A stretch of DNA of 64,000 nt from Sinotaia quadrata (Eukaryota; Mollusca; Gastropoda; Architaenioglossa; Viviparidae). Of this stretch, positions 39,137 to 44,136 are shown piece by piece. Location: contig CM054184.1 of NCBI GenBank assembly GCA_028829895.1, forward strand, positions 49,944,201 to 50,008,200. Reading direction: 5' to 3'. The first letter of the stretch is position 1, and every line of letters begins with the position of its first letter. The notes beneath the pieces are model-generated. The model was given only the letters and a program-made list of their open reading frames with translations. It was not told the DNA's origin and made no database searches. The translations under genes were made by a program, and so were the position numbers.

Positions 39137-41266
39137 TTTCTGTAGTATAAAGGTGCATATTAGTTTTATTATAATATAATGTAGGTATAACTGTGCAACA
39201 CACTTCTCTACTATTTTTGTACACTAATGTGCAAGTCAATCCACATATTAGAATATAATGCAGTTAAAACTGCACCTTGTTATATTATAAAACAACTTGT
39301 CTGCATACTGATCCAAGGGCCCCCCTCGCTCTTTCAATTGCATCAACATATGTAAGTTGCAACAACAGTTTTATTTCTGATAGTGATATTATTTAAGTAT
39401 GCCAGTTTCATTGTTGAATAATTTAATTAATGAATATAAATAACTGTAATATATCGTATTTTGTAGTGTAATATATCAAATATAATTTATTTTATAAAGA
39501 AAATTATTTAGTGTAATGATGGGGAACAAAAACACCAGTAATTTTTAAAAACTAAATGCATTTCAAATGCTCAGGTTAAAAGCATGAAACTATTTTTAAC
39601 ATATCTAAATAAAATATACAGTAATTTCTCTATGCACTGCCATCTCCCCCCATCTCACCCACCCCACAAAAAATAAGCAGTGAATCCAAAACTCAGTTTA
39701 CAACTTCATGTATATTTTTAATTCCAGTGAAGACATAACAAACAAAAAAGCAAAAGAATAATAAAAATTGCATTCACAAGATATGCATTATTATATTATT
39801 ATTATTATATGCATGAATACTGAGAAAGTGTGCTTCAATGCAGGACGAAGAATTCAACAATGTGGATAAAATGGACATAGGTACAATTTAATTTTGGACA
39901 ATGTTTCTACTATAGCAATAAATAGAAGACTGCTCAATATTTCCCCTTGCTTAAAATAATTTCACCATCACTGTCTGATCTATTTTCAAAAAAACTTTAC
40001 AACAGTTTCATAAACAGATTTCTGGGATTCTGAGAATAAGATAAGACAGACTAAACTAAATATTTAAAAGTTTCATTGTGTTGAATAAAACAGATCAATA
40101 CAAAATGAACCCAACTGGTAGAAATCCAGCTCAACTTACTTTTTATTTGTAATCATATCCAGTACTTGGTACACAAGAGAATATAGATATTCTACCTGTT
40201 GAAATTAAAAATTCACTTTATTATATTAAACATCTTTTACAGTAGTAAATTAGAACAAAACAAGAACACTGGATATTTAAAATACAAATGAGCACTTTAA
40301 AAAAATAAAATAAGAGAGGAAAAGTAGTACTAAGAGTTAAACAATCATTAACACAAAAGTAAACAAAGATATTATTTTTCATTTATTAAAGTTAATGTAA
40401 TGGAAAATAAAATTATGTCCTAAGATATCAGTGAGTTCCATCCATCTACCCTTTGACATATGCATCTAAATATAATAATGGATGTTTCCTTTAAAAAACC
40501 AAAACAAAAACAAAAAAAATTTAAAAAAACCAAAAAGCAAGACAAATGAAATAAATAAATAAAAATTATATTCACATGTAATTTATGTGTATTTTCAAGA
40601 TCGCTGCATAATTCATATGTAGCAAAGTCAATTGCTTTAACTATTAATAAATCAATGATACTGAGACAAGAAAACTATATTACTTTTTTACTGTAAACAC
40701 AAGCTGAACCCTGGATAAGAAGAGCTGCTTCTGCAAAGTTCATTGTTGTTTGTCCACTATTGAAAGTCACAACAATCTTTTCTAACTGTAACAAAGATTC
40801 AAGATAAATATAAAAGTCAAAGAAGCTGTATTCTTTATTGGATGTTACTGATCTAGTAGCAGGAACAATGCCTGGATCAGATAAGGACTCTACTTCATCT
40901 TCATTAGAATTGAAATTATACCAGACCCACATCAGGGAAAAAGAAGCAACTATGATTAGTATGAATAGGTTAATAACACTAACAGAACAATAATGAAAAT
41001 GTATAAGTCTATGGTGAAATAACTTATTTAAATGGAAGACATATAGTCATACTTAATTATTTACTTAACAGTAATGGCATTTAAACTTTAATGGAAACTT
41101 TTTTCTTGTGCTAAAATGAGTAAAGTGTAAAGGAAAGTGATGAACATTTCAAAGTGCTTACATCTTCCAAGTATTCCTCCAGGTGGCCTGCAATGTCAAT
41201 GTCCCAGTTTCGTGTCAGATCACGAATGGGCTGGATAATATGACCAAATCTGGCCTCTAGGTCCAT
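2385..41266 (-). CDS. NCAPH2: NCAPH2, condensin-2 complex subunit H2, 18 coding exons, complete
   Basis: Non-SMC kleisin-type subunit of condensin II, the nuclear SMC2/SMC4 complex that compacts mitotic chromosomes. CDS = join of 41266-41162, 40785-40684, 40195-40140, 37917-37842, 35340-35272, 33995-33916, 29477-29323, 23262-23167, 22245-22178, 21332-21273, 20308-20125, 19822-19695, 16182-16098, 13104-12994, 9727-9675, 8608-8507, 8000-7854, 2522-2385. All junctions are GT/AG and the phases match throughout. The sum is 1815 bp, 604 residues plus TGA, almost exactly the length I recall for the vertebrate protein (about 605). The N-terminal CNDH2_N region (residues 1-115) contains [18 protein letters not shown] and [20 protein letters not shown]. 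The middle has the basic run KKRKRR. The C-terminal region has [18 protein letters not shown] and [20 protein letters not shown]. The weakest points are the donor of exon 11 and the low-complexity exon 4. No cDNA was available. Confidence 0.95.
2531..2746. repeat. 110-bp tandem duplication beside NCAPH2 exon 18
   Basis: Two copies (2531-2640 and 2641-2746) with a few differences. The first begins eight bases upstream of the exon 18 acceptor, so the intron sequence feeding that acceptor is duplicated. Confidence 0.85.
2806..3057. repeat. 42-bp satellite, six copies
   Basis: Units start at 2806, 2848, 2890, 2932, 2974 and 3016. Because 42 is a multiple of three, open frames run through on both strands (a 14-residue repeat); these are artefacts, not genes. 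Confidence 0.92.
3059..4399. other. NCAPH2 intron 17 segment, nothing recognised
   Basis: AT-rich, with a short duplicated piece near 3470-3600. No exon or transposon boundary seen. Confidence 0.5.
4400..6688 (+). mobile_element. PIF/Harbinger-like DNA element with Myb/SANT-like ORF relic
   Basis: Bounded by near-identical inverted ends: left GGCTCGGTTTCACGACAGCC at 4400, right the complement of GGACTCGTTTCACGACAGCC ending at 6689. GC-rich subterminal regions with repeated CTAGTTGCC-type motifs lie at 4400-4560 and 6470-6690. Inside is a Myb-like ORF (separate entry); the middle, 4990-6460, is AT-rich with a 59-bp repeat in three copies at 5317-5445. No DDE transposase is visible, so it looks internally deleted. 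Target-site duplication not resolved. Confidence 0.65.
4592..4977 (+). pseudogene. Myb/SANT-like DNA-binding protein of the Harbinger element, frameshifted
   Basis: ATG at 4592 starts [20 protein letters not shown], continuing [11 protein letters not shown]. At the A-run near 4681-4688 the frame shifts by one base to [20 protein letters not shown] and a helix with the pattern [20 protein letters not shown]. This is the trihelix Myb/SANT-like fold of Harbinger accessory proteins (family knowledge). Read with the single frameshift it is continuous; as it stands it is broken, unless the homopolymer is a sequencing error. Confidence 0.6.
6690..7853. other. NCAPH2 intron 17 segment, nothing recognised
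   Basis: Between the Harbinger-like element and exon 17. Several short frames on the minus strand (7031-7374) have no family resemblance and look random. Confidence 0.5.
7854..8000 (-). CDS. NCAPH2: NCAPH2 exon 17 (residues 511-559)
   Basis: Acceptor TTGCTTCAG, donor GTAGAG, 49 codons, phase 0/0. Encodes [13 protein letters not shown], then [20 protein letters not shown] and LQL. Strong match to the FDIH-YG and F-ELV-G-PAFE-CR-MLA-LQL signature of the C-terminal domain. Confidence 0.97.
8507..8608 (-). CDS. NCAPH2: NCAPH2 exon 16 (residues 477-510)
   Basis: Acceptor TTTTTTAG, donor GTACTG, 34 codons, phase 0/0. Encodes [20 protein letters not shown] and then [14 protein letters not shown], aligning with the helical FV-ETELS-R---WE motif of the family. 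Confidence 0.95.
8609..9674. other. NCAPH2 intron 15, simple-sequence only
   Basis: Short AT-rich duplications at 8670-8860 and 9440-9550; no element or exon seen. Confidence 0.5.
9675..9727 (-). CDS. NCAPH2: NCAPH2 exon 15 (residues 459-476)
   Basis: Acceptor CTATCTCAG, donor GTATGT, 53 bp. Encodes [24 protein letters not shown] is a hallmark at the start of the CNDH2_C region. Too short to appear as a stand-alone open frame. Confidence 0.95.
10311..10349. repeat. (CA)n(CT)n compound microsatellite
   Basis: ACACACACAC followed by TCTCTCTCTC in NCAPH2 intron 14. The rest of 9728-11400 shows no recognised feature. Confidence 0.9.
11407..11728. repeat. 25-bp satellite, about 13 copies
   Basis: Unit of the form CACGCACAATTCTCTTGGAC plus ATTCT. 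The period of 25 is not a multiple of three and the unit has no stop on the + strand, so all three + frames stay open for over 250 bp. This explains three overlapping open frames; none is a gene. Confidence 0.95.
11740..12993. other. NCAPH2 intron 14 segment with diverged short repeats
   Basis: 12540-12770 has loosely repeated TATAAATTAGAC/ACATAAATCAGA motifs. A 64-codon + frame at 12266 has no recognised family. Confidence 0.45.
12994..13104 (-). CDS. NCAPH2: NCAPH2 exon 14 (residues 422-459)
   Basis: Acceptor TGATTGCAG, donor GTAATA, 111 bp. Encodes [20 protein letters not shown] and then [17 protein letters not shown]. The frame stays open past the donor, but the phase-1 donor gives an exact join to exon 15 (Gly-Ser-Ser). 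Confidence 0.91.
13847..14530. mobile_element. pogo/Tigger-like terminal fragments
   Basis: TACAGTGAAACCTCGTTATA at 13849 and TACAGTCGAATCCACTTATC at 14191 resemble pogo/Tigger-type ends, both preceded by TA. No matching opposite end or transposase found; degenerate. Confidence 0.4.
14757..15275. repeat. ~48-bp satellite, about eleven copies
   Basis: Unit centred on CACAGGAAGAGCTAAAGACT, spacing 43-54 bp with small indels, in NCAPH2 intron 13. A related looser array precedes it from 14690. Confidence 0.9.
16055..16097. repeat. (TG)n microsatellite abutting NCAPH2 exon 13 donor
   Basis: On the transcript strand this is an interrupted (CA)n tract starting three bases after the 5' splice site of exon 13. 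Confidence 0.9.
16098..16182 (-). CDS. NCAPH2: NCAPH2 exon 13 (residues 394-422)
   Basis: Acceptor TATGACAG, donor GTAAAC, 85 bp. Encodes an acidic stretch, [20 protein letters not shown], like the Glu/Asp-rich segment at this place in vertebrate NCAPH2. A (CA)n-type microsatellite follows directly after the donor (see findings). Confidence 0.9.
16222..16960 (-). mobile_element. hAT transposase C-terminal relic
   Basis: Minus-strand fragments with [20 protein letters not shown], then [14 protein letters not shown], match the hAT C-terminal dimerisation domain (TYLCE-FS---IKTK-R--L). An upstream part, 16701-16955, contains [12 protein letters not shown]. Several stops and frame breaks are present. 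The 3' end CAGTGCTTTCAAACT at 16222 resembles a hAT terminus; the 5' side is cut off near the inverted repeat at 17009. Confidence 0.75.
17009..17200 (-). repeat. Left arm of ~195-bp inverted repeat around LINE copy 1
   Basis: Its complement matches 19237-19431, including the LINE 3' terminus (GAAACTGGTTGTTAGG...ACTAAGGGATAGATAGAT) and about 150 bp of flanking DNA (TTACTATTTCACYAGTATT, TATGCAG, TTAATGCCGAATGATTAAAA), with roughly 85-90% identity by eye. Confidence 0.88.
17255..19276 (+). mobile_element. RTE/BovB-type LINE, 5'-truncated copy 1
   Basis: Reverse transcriptase of the widespread RTE family begins within the fingers region ([13 protein letters not shown]...EEQAGFRP). It includes [39 protein letters not shown] and the catalytic [16 protein letters not shown], then the C-terminal [20 protein letters not shown] region. 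Frame breaks near 17460, 17880 and 18060 make it inactive. The CDS ends about 18420, followed by a (TA)n tract (18459-18486) and a ~780-bp tail shared with copy 2, ending GATAGATAGAT. Confidence 0.9.
18937..19136. repeat. 50-bp tandem repeat, four copies, in LINE tail
   Basis: Unit CATTGAGGTATTGACATCAC..., starting at 18937, 18987, 19037 and 19087. LINE copy 2 has one such unit (50188-50237), so the array grew in this copy. Confidence 0.95.
19237..19431 (+). repeat. Right arm of ~195-bp inverted repeat around LINE copy 1
   Basis: Partner of 17009-17200. It extends beyond the LINE end (19276) into flanking DNA, so it is more than the LINE 3' UTR. Confidence 0.88.
19695..19822 (-). CDS. NCAPH2: NCAPH2 exon 12 (residues 351-393)
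   Basis: Acceptor TTCTTCTAG with a long pyrimidine tract, donor GTAAGT, 128 bp. Encodes [20 protein letters not shown], then [20 protein letters not shown]. Corresponds to the F-D-E-L(Y/F)W and Arg/Lys-rich helix region of NCAPH2. Confidence 0.94.
20002..20081. repeat. 40-bp direct duplication
   Basis: Two nearly identical 40-bp copies ending AACCAATCAAAGG in NCAPH2 intron 11. Confidence 0.9.
20125..20308 (-). CDS. NCAPH2: NCAPH2 exon 11 (residues 290-351)
   Basis: Acceptor ATCCACAG. Encodes [15 protein letters not shown], then [11 protein letters not shown] and a KKRKRR basic cluster. This is the conserved middle region of the family (W--LDP---KPF-KGR---P), plausibly with a nuclear localisation signal at the cluster. 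The donor is ambiguous: GTCAGT after base 20125 or GTGTGC nine bases further on. Both leave phase 1 and a split Leu; the first is preferred because it is closer to consensus. Confidence 0.9.
20735..21034. repeat. 60-bp satellite, five identical copies
   Basis: Unit starts ACTTTAAATTAGTTATATCA; starts at 20735, 20795, 20855, 20915 and 20975 with no difference between copies, in NCAPH2 intron 10, 240 bp from exon 10. Confidence 0.97.
21273..21332 (-). CDS. NCAPH2: NCAPH2 exon 10 (residues 270-289)
   Basis: Acceptor TCTGCTTAG, donor GTAAGT, exactly 20 codons, phase 0/0. Encodes [20 protein letters not shown], a basic segment of the linker just before the conserved middle region. Confidence 0.88.
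21498..21888. repeat. ~61-bp satellite, about six copies
   Basis: Unit contains ACAACATGCCTGCACAATGA followed by TACAGTAAATATAAAACAC; point differences and small indels between copies. NCAPH2 intron 9. Confidence 0.92.
22178..22245 (-). CDS. NCAPH2: NCAPH2 exon 9 (residues 247-269)
   Basis: Acceptor ATACCTCAG, donor GTAAGC, 68 bp. Encodes [20 protein letters not shown] and TRT, part of the central variable linker. Supported by strong splice sites and exact phase fit. Confidence 0.86.
22491..22622. repeat. ~66-bp direct duplication
   Basis: Two diverged copies starting CCAAGCAAATGATCC and CCAAGCAAACGATCC in NCAPH2 intron 8. Confidence 0.8.
22925..22988 (-). mobile_element. tRNA-derived SINE fragment
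   Basis: On the minus strand, GAGCTGAGTGGCTCTGTAGT then AAAGGTACTAGCCTC looks like a tRNA 5' half with an A box (22976-22960), and GGTTTGAGTCC (22939-22929) is a B box at the right spacing. Acceptor-stem pairing and a full cloverleaf are not evident, so a SINE head is more likely than a tRNA gene. The SINE body and tail are not delimited. Confidence 0.6.
23167..23262 (-). CDS. NCAPH2: NCAPH2 exon 8 (residues 215-247)
   Basis: Acceptor GTTACCAG, donor GTTTGT, 96 bp. Encodes [20 protein letters not shown] and then [10 protein letters not shown], an acidic, probably disordered linker. It lies 6 kb from exon 7, across the largest intron; phase 1 to 1 is consistent. Confidence 0.86.
23984..25574 (-). 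mobile_element. DNA transposon remnant, probably hAT-related
   Basis: Ends AGGCCTGAAAATGG (23984) and CATTTTCAGGGCT (to 25573) are imperfect inverted repeats. Palindromic GGCGACTAA/TTAGTCGCC motifs lie inside the left end and GGCTAGT repeats inside the right. A minus-strand frame, 24172-24438 ([20 protein letters not shown]...), and a second at 24622-24855 are protein-like. The first vaguely recalls hAT-derived zinc-finger transposases, but I do not recognise it firmly. A (GAT)n run is at 25081-25103. Confidence 0.5.
26215..27780. repeat. Diverged complex satellite region
   Basis: Successive blocks: ~110-bp units at 26215-26610 (TATTATGAGGTGACCATAGC), ~85-95-bp units at 26740-27330 (ATCATAAGAGAAATCTCTAC), and ~80-bp units at 27360-27750 (GTCTTAGTATGCTAAG). 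All occur in NCAPH2 intron 7. A palindrome sits inside (separate entry). Confidence 0.75.
27051..27170. repeat. Palindrome with 39-bp arms
   Basis: Left arm 27051-27089 and right arm 27132-27170 are complementary with one mismatch; the loop is 42 bases. Arms begin AAGAGAAATCTCTACTAAGC, the unit sequence of the surrounding satellite. Confidence 0.93.
27854..29146 (-). mobile_element. DNA element with 34-bp perfect terminal inverted repeats
   Basis: The first 34 bases (TGTGACCTGTCACCACAAAA...) are exactly repeated in reverse complement at 29113-29146. Both ends are flanked by TA (27852-27853 and 29147-29148), as for Tc1/mariner-type or other TA-targeting transposons. 1293 bp long. It contains one minus-strand ORF (separate entry) with a TATA-like CTTATAAAA upstream of it at 28771-28779 on the + strand. 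No recognisable transposase, so non-autonomous or of an unfamiliar family. Confidence 0.85.
28419..28661 (-). CDS. Small acidic-tail protein encoded within the 34-bp-TIR element
   Basis: 80 codons, ATG at 28661. N-terminal half basic ([20 protein letters not shown]), a central amphipathic stretch ([14 protein letters not shown]), then an acidic Ser/Asp/Glu run ([13 protein letters not shown]) and a Lys/Thr-rich end. No family recognised. It is the only sizeable open frame in the element. It could be an accessory protein, or the first exon of a transposase whose remainder was deleted. Confidence 0.45.
   Translation of the reverse strand: MKRTQGRQFRPVMRNANMEKRIANLLNSCKESNILEKESIQIKDLISDYFADGFSSESDTDSESRDRTTKKTKQTTADDN
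29323..29477 (-). CDS. NCAPH2: NCAPH2 exon 7 (residues 163-215)
   Basis: Acceptor AATACAG, donor GTGAGT, 155 bp. Contains [15 protein letters not shown], aligning with the GEVL-S--DF-MN motif of the family, then a less conserved Leu/Ser/Pro-rich stretch. The phase (1 base at the start, 1 at the end) fits both neighbours. Confidence 0.93.
30220..30420 (-). pseudogene. Unrecognised coding-looking segment ending in a stop
   Basis: Minus-strand open frame without [23 protein letters not shown], then a helical stretch [20 protein letters not shown], then [16 protein letters not shown] and TGA (30222-30220). Its composition (heptad-like leucines, few rare residues, clean codons) is that of real protein, unlike the random frames nearby. 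Just upstream the frame hits TAA; an AG at about 30423 (GTGTAAG) could be an acceptor. AATAAA follows the stop within about 20 bases. It could be a terminal exon of a nested or alternative transcript on the NCAPH2 strand, or a retrocopied gene end. Not part of NCAPH2 by phase or alignment. Confidence 0.5.
30800..33060. other. NCAPH2 intron 6 segment, probable old transposon, not classified
   Basis: Base composition shifts here (CpG-containing pieces near 31000 and 31390, a GGT run at 32000). 32500-32940 has the T-rich, AAAATGGCAAAATG-type texture of decayed DNA transposons. A + frame at 32178-32378 has an acceptor-like TTCTTGCAG at 32241, but I recognise no family and no inverted ends. Confidence 0.3.
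33101..33215. repeat. Dispersed repeat shared with 38597-38715
   Basis: AAAACTACTCATCCA, ATCAGCAA, TTCTAGCA-ATTCTC and CTTACAAAA occur in the same order at both places in different NCAPH2 introns, clearly diverged. Confidence 0.6.
33916..33995 (-). CDS. NCAPH2: NCAPH2 exon 6 (residues 137-163)
   Basis: Acceptor TTCCATCAG, donor GTAAGT, 80 bp. Encodes [20 protein letters not shown] and a few more residues, aligning with the family segment of pattern VL-IP-PM-LVA-EE-EK. The split codon AA/C joins exactly to exon 7. An unrelated open frame on the + strand over the same bases is antisense shadow. Confidence 0.92.
34050..34640. repeat. ~39-bp satellite, about 14 diverged copies
   Basis: Unit CTAGATTTTAACAATGAATT followed by TGATATATCTAAAGCATTC; irregular. 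NCAPH2 exon 6 ends only 50 bp away, at 33995. Confidence 0.88.
35272..35340 (-). CDS. NCAPH2: NCAPH2 exon 5 (residues 114-136)
   Basis: Acceptor TTGTTGCAG, donor GTAGTA, 23 codons, phase 0/0. Begins [15 protein letters not shown], matching the conserved FL-LDD element that follows the acidic linker in NCAPH2 proteins. Confidence 0.92.
36340..37440. repeat. Short repeat array interrupted by piggyBac relic
   Basis: TTCAAACCAACTAAATG-type units of about 35-40 bp lie at 36345-36475 and again at 37225-37440, on both sides of the transposase relic. The piggyBac-like element may have inserted into the array. Confidence 0.6.
36590..37265 (+). mobile_element. piggyBac transposase relic (copy D)
   Basis: Plus-strand pieces in shifting frames: [20 protein letters not shown] then AEQQQA, and [13 protein letters not shown]. 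These match the piggyBac pattern F-LF---D--E-----TNLYA followed by MG--KLPS--DYW. Upstream, 36726-36960 looks like its acidic N-terminus with stops. Catalytic Asp-containing regions are missing. The element ends are not identified. Confidence 0.7.
37842..37917 (-). CDS. NCAPH2: NCAPH2 exon 4 (residues 88-113)
   Basis: Acceptor TTTTAAG (a weak AAG-type site with TCTAAT just upstream), donor GTTGGT. Encodes a Lys-rich start then an acidic linker, [20 protein letters not shown]. The linker is poorly conserved in the family, so support comes from the exact phase fit (2 to 0) and its place between two strong exons. Confidence 0.82.
38540..39260. repeat. ~60-95-bp satellite with (TA)n block
   Basis: Diverged units with CCAGTCAATCCATATATTAG and GGTTATAATGCAGGTATAAC. 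A perfect (TA)n run of about 48 bp occupies 39088-39132. NCAPH2 intron 3. Confidence 0.88.
40140..40195 (-). CDS. NCAPH2: NCAPH2 exon 3 (residues 70-88)
   Basis: Acceptor AACAG, donor GTAAGT. 56 bp encoding [18 protein letters not shown] plus two bases of a split Lys codon. Continues the CNDH2_N helix bundle directly from exon 2. Confidence 0.94.
40684..40785 (-). CDS. NCAPH2: NCAPH2 exon 2 (residues 36-69)
   Basis: Acceptor TTACAG, 34 codons, donor GTAATA, phase 0 on both sides. It encodes the most conserved block of the N-terminal domain, with [20 protein letters not shown] ending in SKK. The open frame runs on into the upstream intron, which hides the exon start; the acceptor and family alignment set it at Leu36. 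Confidence 0.96.
41162..41266 (-). CDS. NCAPH2: NCAPH2 exon 1 (residues 1-35)
   Basis: ATG at 41266-41264 opens [18 protein letters not shown]..., the expected very N-terminus of the CNDH2_N domain, so this start is chosen with confidence. 35 codons, ending LEEYLED before donor GTAAGC; phase 0. The + strand shows no in-frame alternative. Any 5' UTR exon further upstream is not recognisable. Confidence 0.96.
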
Positions 41267-41544
41267 CGTTTGAGAGCTGCTGATTACCATATATCAGGAT
41301 GTTTGCTGAAATTTCTGTACACATAGCAGCATATTTAAAGAGGTGAAGTCAGCATCAATTCCATAAGTACAAGTAATAACAATTAGTAGTACTAATACCA
41401 CAATATCACTGCAATACTTTATAATAATATATATATCAAATGTAAAGATTAGAAAATAAATACTTTTGACAGAGGGCACTTTATTCTCCAAAGAAATCAC
41501 TATAGTATTTAGTCATGTAAAAAGAATCTCATTTACAAGATTAA

Positions 41545-43192
41545 CCCGTTGAACGTTTGTGGTACAGTAGCTGTACCATGTCAAAAGCATCTAGCTATTG
41601 TTTGCGGTACAGAAGCTGTACCTGCATGCACACTCGCTCAGTTTCGGTTATACTAATTGTTCAAAGTAACCAATCAGAGTGAAAGAAAAATATGTTTGGC
41701 TTCAGCAGCCAATCTGTTCTAAATTTTATCATTGGATACTATTATTATAATGGTCATGTCATTGAAAGGGGACAATTTCTCCCCCCCCCCCCCATTGTTC
41801 AAGTTGAGCAGCCATTTTGAACCAAATTTTTTGCCAGGCATGGCAAGTTTTGAGGCCGATTTTTCTGATGGTTATTGTATGGTTGATCCTATCTAATGAA
41901 CTTTATTGTGTGGTTGATTCTAATTAATTGTATATGAAAATCAACCAGCCCCTAGTGTTATTTTGGATGTGACCATTTGATAATAAAAAAAACCTGGTCG
42001 TCTTCAAAGCATGCATGGCTTTTGTGTGACTTTCGTTTTGTGCAAAAGCATGGAACTTTTCCAGGAAACAGTAAATAATTACAAAACATATTAAAACAGT
42101 TATATTATATTCAATTGAAAATTCAACAGAGTGTGTGGATTTTTATACAACTACAACTACAAGGAAAAATCAATGTTGTTCAACACAACAAAAAGGTAAG
42201 AATTTTAAAAATTATTTATTTATTTTTGAATTGGAAATAATAAACTTTGGAAAACAACACGTTAAATAAATTTAAATAAATAACTTTTAAAATGACCCCA
42301 TAATACTTATTTTGAAAATCTTTTTAGAATTATACTTGCCTTTAATGTTTTTTACTTTTAGTTGACTTGTAAAAAAAACCGATGAAAATATTCTCAAATT
42401 CAACAAAAAGATATGAAAACTTTATTATTTCTTTGTTTCTGAATTTGAAATACTTTTAAAATTCCTTAGTATGTATATAATACTTATTTTGAAATTTTTA
42501 AAGAATTATACTTGTACAGTTGTAGACTTTAAAAAAAATGATGCTGAAATTTGCAAGTTCCACAAAAAGATAAGAAAACTTTTTATTATTATTTAATGAA
42601 ATAAATTAAAAATAATACTTTTAAATTTAATGAAATAAATTAAAAATAATACTTTCAAAATTCCTTAGTATTTCTATAACAGGCCTACTTATTTTGAAAA
42701 TCTTTTTAGAATATACTCGTTTTTAATTTTTTAGTAGCTTGTTAAAAAAAAAAAGATGCTGAAATTCGCAAGTTCAACAAAAAGATAAGAGAACTTTTTA
42801 TTATTGTTTTTTTCATTTGAAATTAAAAATAATACATTTAAAATTATTTTTTTAAAATGTATTACTAATAGTACGTCTATAATGCCTTTAATGGGTAGTA
42901 ATTTAAATTTTAAAAATCCATTTATAATTACTGGTCGCTTTTCATTTTTTAATTACTAATAGTATGTCTATAATGCCTTTAATGGGTAGTAATTTAAATT
43001 TTAAAAATCCATTTATAATTACTGTCGCTTTTCATTTTTAATTACTAATAGTAATTAGTATGTCTATAATGCCTGTCGCTTTTCATTTTTTAGTTCATTG
43101 ACCCATTCAATTATCGTTTAGCGCAACTTTAGCGTCAAATCAACCTTACACAGAGCTGATGAGCGGCGTTTTTTCGCCTGACAGCGGTCGGG
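41545..43192 (+). mobile_element. piggyBac-like element in the NCAPH2/LMF2 divergent promoter (copy B)
   Basis: Starts CCCGTTGAACG directly after TTAA (41541-41544) and ends ...CCTGACAGCGGTCGGG near 43192; the right end aligns with the end of copy C (CCTGACAGGCAAAGGGATTAA). Subterminal palindromes of form GGTACAGNAGCTGTACC lie at 41567 and 41606. It carries the relic start MASFEADFSDGYC at about 41840, then AT-rich ~80-100-bp tandem units at 42190-42830 and 42850-43090. No transposase core: non-autonomous. Confidence 0.7.
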
Positions 43193-43970
43193 TTTTACAA
43201 GTGAAGTTAATATTAATTATTATTAAAAATAGAACTATACTGGACACTAGAGTACTATTTGTATTTCTACTGTTCTACTTCTAGTATAGCAAAAAATGTT
43301 CTGGTGGTAGTAATAGAATGTATATTAATCATCTCCTAAAACAACGAAAAATTATTTTCTTACCTTTCCCCCCTTAATCAATTATATGATAAAAAAAAAA
43401 AAGAAGCCAGTTTCCACAAAGCAGTCTGAAAACTTTATTTGTAGCCGCTCAAAAAACGCCAAATGTGGATAGTATTTCATTGGTCTATATATCTTATTAT
43501 AGCCAATGAATTAATTTCATACTTCAATAGAGGGAGTGTTGTTTAAGAGTGCTTTAGATAAGGTAATAAGTTTTAAAGGAAAAGAAAACCCCTATTTAAT
43601 GCAAAAGGAAAATTAAAATCCATATACTGATGTTTAATCTTACAATTTAGGTCGCATCATACATCTGTTACAGTTTAATTTGGCTTTATTTATTACGCGC
43701 CAGAAAATAAAATAAAATTAATTGTTTAATGGCTAACCAAAACTACATTAGCTGACATAATAAGAGAGAGAAAGACATTTTACATATTTTTATTGTTTTA
43801 AAAAATTAAATTTTTCTCTTAACAGCATTTATTATATTATGGTGAAAATATCTATTTAAAGTTAGTAATAGCTGTGATGTAAAATGACATGAATAAAAAG
43901 CGAAAGGTGTGGGCTTACCATTGAGCAGTCATAGGGATCTGTTCGTATTTGTACGACCAAATCCACGTCT
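43193..43970. other. LMF2 upstream region
   Basis: Unique-looking DNA between the piggyBac-like element and the LMF2 start; must contain the LMF2 promoter and 5' UTR. No clear core motif recognised. Confidence 0.4.
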
Positions 43971-44042
43971 ATGGTTATAGTAAAGCTTGACTACAGTTCT
44001 CTTAATACTTTTGACTTATTGTTATATTTACTTCCTCTAATA

Positions 44043-44136
44043 ATGGGATCGGTTGCGCAAACGACAGACGTATTTCTCTGGTCTATGTCTGTTATCTATC
44101 TGTTTGCATTTTCATCTCTTTATGTTCAAATTCCAG
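44043..44136 (+). CDS. LMF2: LMF2 exon 1 (residues 1-32)
   Basis: Encodes [20 protein letters not shown] and continues through SSLYVQIPG: a short luminal or cytosolic start, then the first transmembrane helix. Donor GTGTGT, phase 1. If the upstream in-frame ATG at 43971 is used the protein gains 24 mainly hydrophobic residues. Confidence 0.9.

Larger units (their letters stand above)
41267..44042. promoter_or_regulatory. Divergent NCAPH2/LMF2 intergenic region
   Basis: The 2.8 kb between the two start codons must hold both promoters. No TATA box or CpG-rich core is evident. 41545-43192 is a piggyBac-like insertion, leaving about 280 bp on the NCAPH2 side and 850 bp on the LMF2 side. In humans the two genes also sit side by side in divergent orientation. 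Confidence 0.6.
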
